This document shows, piece after piece, positions 15,092-21,568 of a stretch of 21,568 nucleotides of DNA. The stretch's first letter is position 1. Every line of letters begins with the position of its first letter. Where the stretch lies: contig DATNFP010000123.1 in assembly GCA_035606335.1 (NCBI GenBank), forward strand, positions 1 to 21,568, given 5' to 3'. Below the pieces are notes generated by a model that saw nothing but the letters and a program-made list of their open reading frames with translations, was not told the origin of the DNA and ran no database searches. The translations under genes were made by a program, and so were the position numbers. The stretch comes from DATNFP01 sp035606335. Lineage in GTDB: Bacteria; Bacteroidota; Bacteroidia; Chitinophagales; Chitinophagaceae.

Positions 15092-15099
15092 CAAAGGTA
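15092..15099 (-). promoter_or_regulatory. Candidate -7 box of the rpsF operon
   Basis: TACCTTTG on the minus strand, an exact TAnnTTTG match and identical to the panD -7 box. It would start transcription just at the foot of the outer stem of the leader. No clear -33 TTG is present. Confidence 0.5.
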
Positions 15100-15753
15100 A
15101 GAGAAAAAAGTAAATATTGAAAATACATACATTACACTTTTAAATATTTTATTCTTGCATTTCTCATTGGGTAAAAAAATCCTGTTTGGGAAATCTAGGT
15201 ATGCTTTGTGATGCCGAAATGCTTTTCCAGCAATAGTTATGCAGAAAATTTATCACGCGAATCATTGCTCATATATTCCCCATACATTTCCCATCTGTTA
15301 CCCAAGAGCGAAGAAACGATAAGTTGTTTATACCGGGCAAAAATACCAATATGAATACTTCTGATTTTTGTGCTGATTAAAATCATCCTGATTACTACAT
15401 CAAAGAGCTTTAGCCAAAGTCCAGCTTATGGCAAAGTTACACGCACATTAAGTGCGTTTGCAAATAAAGTTAACGACAATGAACCCCCAAAGGACATTTA
15501 GATCTGTAATCGCAGCGGTGAAGTACAACGAGTGATTTCACCCTAAAAAATTTATGACCACACATCTATTTTTATGCTATTACACAAACTCCCTAACAAA
15601 CATAATGCCTATGAGAAGTTAAACCCATAATTCTTCAAAACCGAAACACATTGAAAATATCCTTTGATCCTATTCGTTTTGCAACGCTACAAAATGAAAT
15701 TTTACTGGCTTTACTCCTTAATTTATCCAATTTAATTAAGTAAAAATATAAAG
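15100..15753. other. 654-bp region without a convincing gene
   Basis: Both strands are broken by stops. The longest ATG frame is 49 residues on the minus strand (15237-15386, containing NRWEMYGEYMSND), in a stop-free stretch of about 62 codons; I do not recognise it, and it could be noise or a gene remnant. A hairpin ACGCAC-ATTAA-GTGCGT lies at 15441-15457. An AT-rich inverted repeat (CTTAATT at 15717-15723 with AATTAAG at 15734-15740) lies just before the gene at 15754. No exact TAnnTTTG promoter for that gene was found. Confidence 0.5.
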
Positions 15754-18327
15754 ATGAAAAAGAAGTCACTGATGGCTTTCATAAGCATATTATGCTTTGC
15801 CTTTAATTTTTCAGCAAAAGCAACAACAATTTCAACCAATACTACCTGGTCGACACCAGGGAGTGTACCCACCATTACAGGTAATTTGGAAATTGCCAAC
15901 GGTGCTACTTTAACTATTACAGGTGGTTTCACCTGCGATGTCCCGGCCAATATTATAATAGACGCAGGAGGGCAACTTGTTGTTACCGGCACCTTAACTG
16001 TTCTCTATTTACAATGGGAAGGTATTTCAGCCAATCCGTTTATGATTAAAGTTAGCGCAGGAAATTCAACAACACAAGGAGGAAGGTTACTGGTAGAGAA
16101 CTATGCAACTGTTGATGGCGACTATCATGCTGCTACTACTAATCCTTTTATTACTTATCCAAATACTTGGGGTGGAATATATGTAGCAGGATTAGGCAAT
16201 AGCACATACCAGTCCACTAAAAGTGGCATGGCCACCTTTACTAATCATGCCACAGTACAACATGCACAAGCTGGTGTTACAAATTTTGATTATTCCACTG
16301 ATCCGACTGGAAAAACAACAAGTGGAGGAATAATCCATGCCGACAATTCAAGTTTTATAGATAATTGGACAGATGTAGTTATGCTTAACTATACCTTTAC
16401 GACCGTAACTGGCACTGTGCTTGATGATCAGAGTTACTTTAAATTGTGTAACTTTTATGCTCAGGGTTCCATTCCACTTTTTTCACCCAATGACTATTCT
16501 ATAGAGCCCTATGAAGGTTATCAATATGAAGGCTATGTAGCATATTTGAAAAATATTGATGGAGTTAAATTTCTAGGTTGTTCTTTTGAAAACACGGCTG
16601 ACGAGCCAATATGTGGCATTGGCGCCTACAATGCAGGCTTCAACTTGACTCATAATTGCACGACACCTTCCACCCCAGTAACCCCATGGGGCACAACATG
16701 TAGTGGTGGTGTCGAAACTCGTGGTTCAATGTCAGGCTTCAACGATTATAATTGGGGCTCTGTATATGTTGTCAATTCACTTAATTTTCATAAAGTTGCT
16801 ATTTGTTATACAGATTTTTCAAATACTGGTAGTGGTAGTGACATCCCGGTTTATTCAGTATACCTCAGTGGTTGTTTAAATCCAGTAATAACAAATAATA
16901 CAGTATCTGTCCCTGGCTCATCTATACAAACCAGTGGTTTTTCTCTCCATGGTTGTAACGGATATACATTTCAGCAAAATACATTTACGGGCTATGGAAA
17001 TGGAGGAAGTACAGATGCCATAGGCGCAGTTATCCAATCCTCTGGCCCTAATTATAACCTTGCCAATAACAATACATTTCAAAACCTGAATTATGCACAG
17101 CAGGCTGAAGATATAAATAGGCTATCCAAAAGCCCGGGAGGAGCAACAGGCCTTGAAATGCTATGCAATAGCATGTCAAGCAATACATTAGTAAATAATA
17201 CTGACATTTCTGTAGTATACAGTCTACCATCATTATTAACTAATGATGGCGTACATCCGTCCCAGGGACATCAATCAAGCAGCGGATTTACAGACGCAGA
17301 AAATACATTTTCTTCTGCTGCGTTATATAATTTTTATAATACATGTCAATCTGTAAAGTACTACGCTTCTTCATCCAGCTTACCAGACTACCCTGTTAAT
17401 AAATCCGGTGCTACAACCCAAATAGCTGCCGGAGCATCATGTGTAATTCCTACCGGAATATCTGTTATACCTATCCTTTCACATAGTACTTACGTTGCAC
17501 ACATAGGGCCTGCGCTTACTGCAGTTGCAGCATATGTAACAGGAGGGTCCGGACATACAGTAAGTGATCCCAATCCTTTTTTGACACCATACTGTCGTTT
17601 AGTTGATTCTGTATCTAATGGTTTTTTGTATGGGGACACTACCAGCAAATTAGATAGCATAGCAATGGTACTTCAAAGTCTTCCATATAATTACGATTAC
17701 CAGGTGCAACTCGCCGGTCTGTATGTACAGCAAAATAACTTTGCCCTGGCGCTAACTACACTATCAAACATTATAACTACCGATACCCTGGATACGACAA
17801 CCAATAAGCAATTGACAAACCTTATATATGCTTATGGTATAATGGGTAAACTTTATAGTGATACCTCAAGCGGCGACTCAGCCAAATGGCACCATTTAAC
17901 AACCGGCAAGATTGATACCCTCACGGGTATAGATACAACAGATGCAAGTTATGCCCAGGTTGTTACACACTATCTGTTCTCGCGCTACACTAACAATTTT
18001 TATGAACCGGTTTGGCAGGAAATTGGTGGCAATAACAACGATGTATTAGGCCAGCTAAACAGGATGGCCCAGGTTATGCAAGAAACTGAAAAGAACGGCA
18101 TACAGGTATATCCTAACCCGCTTAACAATACCTTGAATATTAATTTGTTCGAAGGGCGGCAATGTCAATACCGGCTTATGGATGCAAGTGGGCGAACCAT
18201 ACTGACGAATTCAATGCAGACCGGCCTTAATATCATAGATACGCATGCTTTACAACCCGGTTTTTATTTGTTAGAAGTATCGGGCAATGGAATGACTACG
18301 TATAGACAGAAATTATTAAAAAAATAG
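15754..18327 (+). CDS. Large T9SS-exported protein, beta-helix-like with C-terminal sorting domain
   Basis: This 857-residue secreted protein has a signal peptide (MKKKSLMAF, hydrophobic core, cleavage near SAKA at 23). Residues about 25-470 are rich in Gly, Thr, Asn and short beta strands. They include GNLEIANGATLTITGG and phrases of the VKFLGCSFENT, NPVITNNTVS and NGYTFQQNTFTG kind, typical of right-handed parallel beta-helix (PbH1) surface proteins. Residues about 640-770 change character and look helical (LDSIAMVLQSLPYNYDY, QNNFALALTTLSNII), like a TPR-type segment. Residues about 783-857 form a T9SS sorting domain (VYPNPLNNTLNI, RLMDASGRTI, LQPGFYLLEV, KLLKK). It is probably an adhesin or a surface enzyme with unknown ligand. 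A strong terminator isolates it from the next gene. Confidence 0.85.
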   Translation: MKKKSLMAFISILCFAFNFSAKATTISTNTTWSTPGSVPTITGNLEIANGATLTITGGFTCDVPANIIIDAGGQLVVTGTLTVLYLQWEGISANPFMIKVSAGNSTTQGGRLLVENYATVDGDYHAATTNPFITYPNTWGGIYVAGLGNSTYQSTKSGMATFTNHATVQHAQAGVTNFDYSTDPTGKTTSGGIIHADNSSFIDNWTDVVMLNYTFTTVTGTVLDDQSYFKLCNFYAQGSIPLFSPNDYSIEPYEGYQYEGYVAYLKNIDGVKFLGCSFENTADEPICGIGAYNAGFNLTHNCTTPSTPVTPWGTTCSGGVETRGSMSGFNDYNWGSVYVVNSLNFHKVAICYTDFSNTGSGSDIPVYSVYLSGCLNPVITNNTVSVPGSSIQTSGFSLHGCNGYTFQQNTFTGYGNGGSTDAIGAVIQSSGPNYNLANNNTFQNLNYAQQAEDINRLSKSPGGATGLEMLCNSMSSNTLVNNTDISVVYSLPSLLTNDGVHPSQGHQSSSGFTDAENTFSSAALYNFYNTCQSVKYYASSSSLPDYPVNKSGATTQIAAGASCVIPTGISVIPILSHSTYVAHIGPALTAVAAYVTGGSGHTVSDPNPFLTPYCRLVDSVSNGFLYGDTTSKLDSIAMVLQSLPYNYDYQVQLAGLYVQQNNFALALTTLSNIITTDTLDTTTNKQLTNLIYAYGIMGKLYSDTSSGDSAKWHHLTTGKIDTLTGIDTTDASYAQVVTHYLFSRYTNNFYEPVWQEIGGNNNDVLGQLNRMAQVMQETEKNGIQVYPNPLNNTLNINLFEGRQCQYRLMDASGRTILTNSMQTGLNIIDTHALQPGFYLLEVSGNGMTTYRQKLLKK

Positions 18328-18336
18328 ACTAAAAAC

Positions 18337-18360
18337 GCCGCCCTTTGGGCGGCATTTTTT
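18337..18360 (+). terminator. Intrinsic terminator after the 857-residue T9SS protein gene
   Basis: GCCGCCC (18337-18343), loop TTT, GGGCGGC (18347-18353), then A and six T residues (18355-18360). It is a GC-rich stem with a T run, 10 bp after the stop codon, and clearly plus-strand oriented. Confidence 0.95.
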
Positions 18361-18390
18361 ACTATCTTTAGGGTAATACCGTATAGTCCT

Positions 18391-20040
18391 ATGGCTAAGA
18401 GATTTTGTACCCTTATACCTTTACTCCTTTTATGCTGGTTGCCGTCCAAAGCCCAAACTGGATTTGATACCCTACATAATTTCTCAAATAATCCTTCTTT
18501 CATATATAGCTTCATTGGGTCTACACTTGCAGATAGTAATCAATTTATTACCGCCGGCGTTACAGCAAACTCCTCAGGTCAGTATATACACACCTATTTA
18601 AGTGCTTTTGACTATGAAGCGAAATTATTGTGGCAATCCGATCTATTATTTCCAGGAGACGAAAATAGTGTAAGTGGCAATTATATAATTGCCAGGCAGA
18701 ACAATGGAACCTATGTGGTAGGGGGAGAGCAGCTTGATTTTAGGATAAACCCTAAAATAACAGTGCATCAGCCATTTTTATATTTCTTCAATAAACATGG
18801 CGACAGCCTCGGATTTGCTAAATATACGGATAGCTTCATATCAAGGGATGTTACAAGTTTGACTACTGATAGTGAACAAAACGTTATTGTGACGGGAGTT
18901 GTAACAGGAAACTCTCTTTCATTTGACACCTATTATGGGGATTATTCTTACGACTCCATCGCTACATGGGTGGCTAAATTTAATAAAAATGGTGTGCTAT
19001 TATGGGAAAAAAAATTCTTTTGGTCTACACAAAACGAAACCGTTGATAAGATAGTCGTATCAACCGATGCACAACATTATATTATTGGTGGTTATTTATA
19101 TGATAGTGCTTCGGGTTGCAATCAATCTTTTTTGCTTAAAACCGATACAGCAGGCAACGAAGTTTGGCGTAAATATATTCCAAGGAAATTTCTTAATCCG
19201 GTAGGTGATTTTGCCATACCATTCGATGACATTGATATAATAGCTGCAAAAGGAGACGGCTATTATTTTTCGGGTACTTATATTGAATTTAATGCTGCAC
19301 CTCATTATATCCCATGCTCGAGATTTTATTATGGCAAAATGGATGAAGATGGGGATACCTTATGGACAAAAAGCTATGGCAACGATTCAGGGATTGCCTC
19401 TACGAGTATAGGAATAAATATAGCTTATAGCAGTGACGGCAATCTCTTAATGACTGGTAATAATAACTATACCGATGCTTACATGCCTGTATTATTTAAA
19501 GCCGATACTTTGGGTAATGTACTATGGTTTAGGGAACAGTTAAGAGGCGGCAGCAAGGTTCCAGTGCTTGAGATGGCACAACAATCTCTAAGCACACTTT
19601 CGGTAGCTCCTGATGGCCGTATTCTTACTTGTGGTACTCTTTTTAATCCTTATCATCCTCTTACTTATTTCGATACCGTTGGCCTTATTTCACGAATGGT
19701 GCTCACAGATACAAGCGGTCAACGCTTTTCGGGAGATACAGTAATGTATAATGTTGGGCAATACCTGGATGGCGAAAATGTGACTGCGGTTTCAACACCC
19801 TCACCTGATATACAGGTATATCCAAACCCTGTAAGCGATGTTGTATTTATAAAGTACACGAATGTATCCTCGGGAGCTTTTAGTATTTGCGATATGTTAG
19901 GTCGCGTTATAGTTCAGGAACAGATACATGAAGATAATGGCACTATTAAATTAGACTTTCCCTATCCGCCTGGCATCTATTTATATAAGTTCAGTGTTCA
20001 GGATGTCATAAAAGCCGGTGGAAAAATCATGAAGGAATAA
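18391..20040 (+). CDS. T9SS-exported beta-propeller-like protein with C-terminal sorting domain
   Basis: This 549-residue secreted protein has a signal peptide (MAKRFC, LLLL core, cleavage near SKAQ at 22). The body has repeated units in which a variable strand is followed by G-x-x-x-W: EAKLLWQSD, GVLLWEKKF, GNEVWRKYI, GDTLWTKSY and GNVLWFREQ, alternating with phrases of the IVTGVVTG, YIIGGYLYD or LLMTGNNN kind. This periodicity is that of beta-propeller (SBBP or PQQ-like) blades. Residues about 474-549 are a T9SS sorting domain: IQVYPNPVSDVVFI, SICDMLGRVIV, YPPGIYLYKFS and KIMKE. A response-regulator gene follows 61 bp downstream on the same strand, so co-transcription is possible. The ligand or activity is unknown. 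Confidence 0.85.
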   Translation: MAKRFCTLIPLLLLCWLPSKAQTGFDTLHNFSNNPSFIYSFIGSTLADSNQFITAGVTANSSGQYIHTYLSAFDYEAKLLWQSDLLFPGDENSVSGNYIIARQNNGTYVVGGEQLDFRINPKITVHQPFLYFFNKHGDSLGFAKYTDSFISRDVTSLTTDSEQNVIVTGVVTGNSLSFDTYYGDYSYDSIATWVAKFNKNGVLLWEKKFFWSTQNETVDKIVVSTDAQHYIIGGYLYDSASGCNQSFLLKTDTAGNEVWRKYIPRKFLNPVGDFAIPFDDIDIIAAKGDGYYFSGTYIEFNAAPHYIPCSRFYYGKMDEDGDTLWTKSYGNDSGIASTSIGINIAYSSDGNLLMTGNNNYTDAYMPVLFKADTLGNVLWFREQLRGGSKVPVLEMAQQSLSTLSVAPDGRILTCGTLFNPYHPLTYFDTVGLISRMVLTDTSGQRFSGDTVMYNVGQYLDGENVTAVSTPSPDIQVYPNPVSDVVFIKYTNVSSGAFSICDMLGRVIVQEQIHEDNGTIKLDFPYPPGIYLYKFSVQDVIKAGGKIMKE

Positions 20041-20101
20041 TATAAATTGATTATGCTACTCGTTTCATATATATAGTGATTTTACCAAAACCCTTAATAG
20101 G

Positions 20102-20773
20102 ATGGAAGAGAATTTAATTCATATTGCGTATGCCGAGGATCATGTAGCTATTAGAAAAAGTGTATCATTATATCTCGAGCAATTAGGTGGTGTAAAGGTG
20201 GATATAGAAGCAAACAATGGAGCTGAGTTGATCTATTTTTTGAATAAAGCACATACTCAACCCGATATTATATTGCTTGATATCCAAATGCCGCAAATGA
20301 ATGGATTTGAAACATTAAGAATGTTAAAACAAAAATGGCCTGATTCAAAAGCATTAGTATTAACGGCATTCGAAAACGAGCTTTATCTTATTAGAATGAT
20401 AAAGTTAGGTGCAAATGGGTATTTATTGAAAAGTTGTCATCCAAATGAAATAAAGGAAGCACTCATCGCTATCCATCAAAGTGATTATTACTATAATGAT
20501 GTGCAATCAAAAAAACTTTTAAATAAAATAACATGCGGAGAAATTGACTTGCCGCATTTCTCAGATAAGGAAAGAGAGTTTCTAAAATATTGCGCAACTG
20601 ATCTTAAATATGGTGAGATAGCCTTAAAGATGCATACAACAGTAAAAGCGTTAGATGGATATCGTAATAGGCTTAGCGAAAAATTGCAAATAAACGGAAG
20701 CAGGATAACTTTTGCCCTCTTCTCGATTCAATATGGATTTGCACAAATAGCAGTTATCCCGGCAGAAGTATAG
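20102..20773 (+). CDS. LuxR-family response regulator, Bacteroidota 'DGYR' subtype
   Basis: This 223-residue two-component regulator has a receiver domain (about 5-125) with the acidic pair Glu12-Asp13, phosphoacceptor Asp60 in IILLDIQMP, Thr88 and Lys110. The C-terminal HTH (about 150-215) contains FSDKEREFLKYCATDLKYGEIALKMH and then VKALDGYRNRLSEKLQI. The DGYR phrase in the recognition helix region, where NarL proteins usually have SHIxNI, belongs to a subtype frequent in Bacteroidota. No partner histidine kinase is visible. The gene lies 61 bp after the propeller-like T9SS protein gene, and its 3' end is 11 bp from that of a second, convergent response regulator. No exact promoter box was found in the 61-bp gap. 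Confidence 0.92.
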   Translation: MEENLIHIAYAEDHVAIRKSVSLYLEQLGGVKVDIEANNGAELIYFLNKAHTQPDIILLDIQMPQMNGFETLRMLKQKWPDSKALVLTAFENELYLIRMIKLGANGYLLKSCHPNEIKEALIAIHQSDYYYNDVQSKKLLNKITCGEIDLPHFSDKEREFLKYCATDLKYGEIALKMHTTVKALDGYRNRLSEKLQINGSRITFALFSIQYGFAQIAVIPAEV

Positions 20774-20784
20774 GTCGCAACCAA

Positions 20785-21417
20785 TCAAATAAACTTATTA
20801 TCCTTAGCTGCTTTAATCGCATCAGCCTTAGAATGCACGTTCAGCTTATGGTATATATTCTTTATATGAGACTTTACAGTTTCCAGGTCTATAAATAATT
20901 CTTGCGCTATTCGTTTTCGGCTTTTGCCTGTTGCTATTTGTTCCAGTATTTCTGTTTCACGTCGGGTAAGCGGGGTAGCTTCATTTCTCTGAAATGATTG
21001 TATCACCATACGAGCTATATGAGCACTCATTGGACCGCCTCCTTCCATCACTTCATGAATAGCACTTATTATTTTTTGAGGAGAAGTATTTTTTGTTAAA
21101 TATCCCGATGCGCCATTGCCTAAAGCCCTGAAGATCAATAAATCTTGTTCGTAAACAGTCAAAATAAGTATATAGGTCTCAGGCAAAACCTTTTTAAGTT
21201 TCGGGATAGCATCGATACCAGATATGCCCGGCAATTCCACATCCAGCAGTATCACATCCGGATTATCATGCACTATCTTTTTTGCAGCTTCTTCATACGA
21301 GGGGTAGGTGCTTATCACCTTATAGCCGGCAGTATTGCCTATGAGAAATGCATACCCTTCCCTTATTGTTTCATCATCCTCTATAATACAAACATGTATA
21401 TCAAGATCCCTACTCAT
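20785..21417 (-). CDS. NarL/FixJ-family response regulator
   Basis: This 210-residue regulator has a receiver domain (about 7-122) with Glu13-Asp14-Asp15, phosphoacceptor Asp59 in VILLDVELPG, Thr87 and Lys109. The GerE-type HTH (about 145-208) reads LTRRETEILEQIATGKSRKRIAQELFIDLETVKSHIKNIYHKLNV, a nearly canonical NarL signature. The target genes are unknown. It is convergent with the DGYR-type regulator, with an 11-bp gap and no visible terminator between them. Upstream on the minus strand TGATTTTG lies one base before the ATG, a one-mismatch -7 box too close to serve this start. A kinase may lie beyond the right edge. Confidence 0.94.
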   Translation of the reverse strand: MSRDLDIHVCIIEDDETIREGYAFLIGNTAGYKVISTYPSYEEAAKKIVHDNPDVILLDVELPGISGIDAIPKLKKVLPETYILILTVYEQDLLIFRALGNGASGYLTKNTSPQKIISAIHEVMEGGGPMSAHIARMVIQSFQRNEATPLTRRETEILEQIATGKSRKRIAQELFIDLETVKSHIKNIYHKLNVHSKADAIKAAKDNKFI

Positions 21418-21568
21418 GCAAAATCATTTAATTATTAAAGTTCCAATACTTTTAACAATAACGTATCACCCTAATGAAGTTATTTTTCTGCTGAGCTCTT
21501 TTTGTGTTTAATGACGGTTTTGTTTTGCGGGAGATGGTAGCCGGAAGGTAAGATTAATGATTGTGCAT

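Noticed and set aside
15441..15457. Hairpin ACGCAC / GTGCGT as a terminator
   Set aside because: There is no adjacent gene to terminate and no proper T run; kept only as a note on the spacer.
21480..21566. Minus-strand open frame from the right edge (tail ...HKKSSAEK), possibly the end of a kinase gene
   Set aside because: Only 28 codons are visible, an open run that is likely by chance, and no family motif can be seen.
1..21568. tRNA, rRNA, CRISPR array, IS element, prophage or toxin-antitoxin genes
   Set aside because: No cloverleaf, regularly spaced repeats, transposase or integrase motifs, or typical toxin/antitoxin pairs were recognised by eye on either strand.

Overview
The window looks like a chromosomal segment of a Bacteroidota bacterium, most likely in or near the Chitinophagaceae. 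Three signs support this. Three proteins carry the C-terminal sorting domain of the type IX secretion system (T9SS). One gene is a good match to the T9SS component PorT. Several genes are preceded by the TAnnTTTG -7 box characteristic of this phylum, with little or no Shine-Dalgarno sequence. No tRNA, rRNA, CRISPR array, insertion sequence or prophage gene was recognised.

Left part (1-7140). A minus-strand pair of unknown function, a polytopic membrane protein cut by the window edge and a small signal-anchored protein, lies beside engB. engB and ubiE (menaquinone methyltransferase) are divergent. ubiE converges on a 1-Cys peroxiredoxin across a strong hairpin terminator, and porT follows on the plus strand. 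A 38-residue membrane-protein ORF and a class I methyltransferase come next. The groES-groEL operon with its terminator completes the block.

Middle (7369-15100). A PrxQ-like peroxiredoxin is followed by a small T9SS-secreted protein. A long minus-strand block then holds panD, a flippase-like UPF0104 membrane protein, rfaE2, ppk1 and ppx. ppk1 and ppx overlap by four bases and form a polyphosphate synthesis/hydrolysis unit. The ribosomal operon rpsF-rpsR-rplI lies to the right. Its roughly 90-nt leader folds into nested stems that place an unpaired CCG beside an apical hairpin and end in a U-rich tract; this is a candidate S6:S18 autoregulatory leader.

Right part (15100-21568). A 650-bp region without a convincing gene precedes two large T9SS-exported proteins: an 857-residue beta-strand-rich protein and a 549-residue propeller-like protein. 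Two LuxR/NarL-type response regulators of different subtypes follow, with 3' ends only 11 bp apart. No sensor kinase is visible.

Most of the window is core metabolism and housekeeping. The less ordinary signals are the rpsF leader and the short ORF inside it, the set of -7 boxes sitting 4-8 nt before start codons (suggesting near-leaderless mRNAs), the 38-residue membrane ORF, the uncharacterised pair at the left edge, and the secreted-protein/response-regulator cluster at the right edge. I see no clear defence or other novel multi-gene system.
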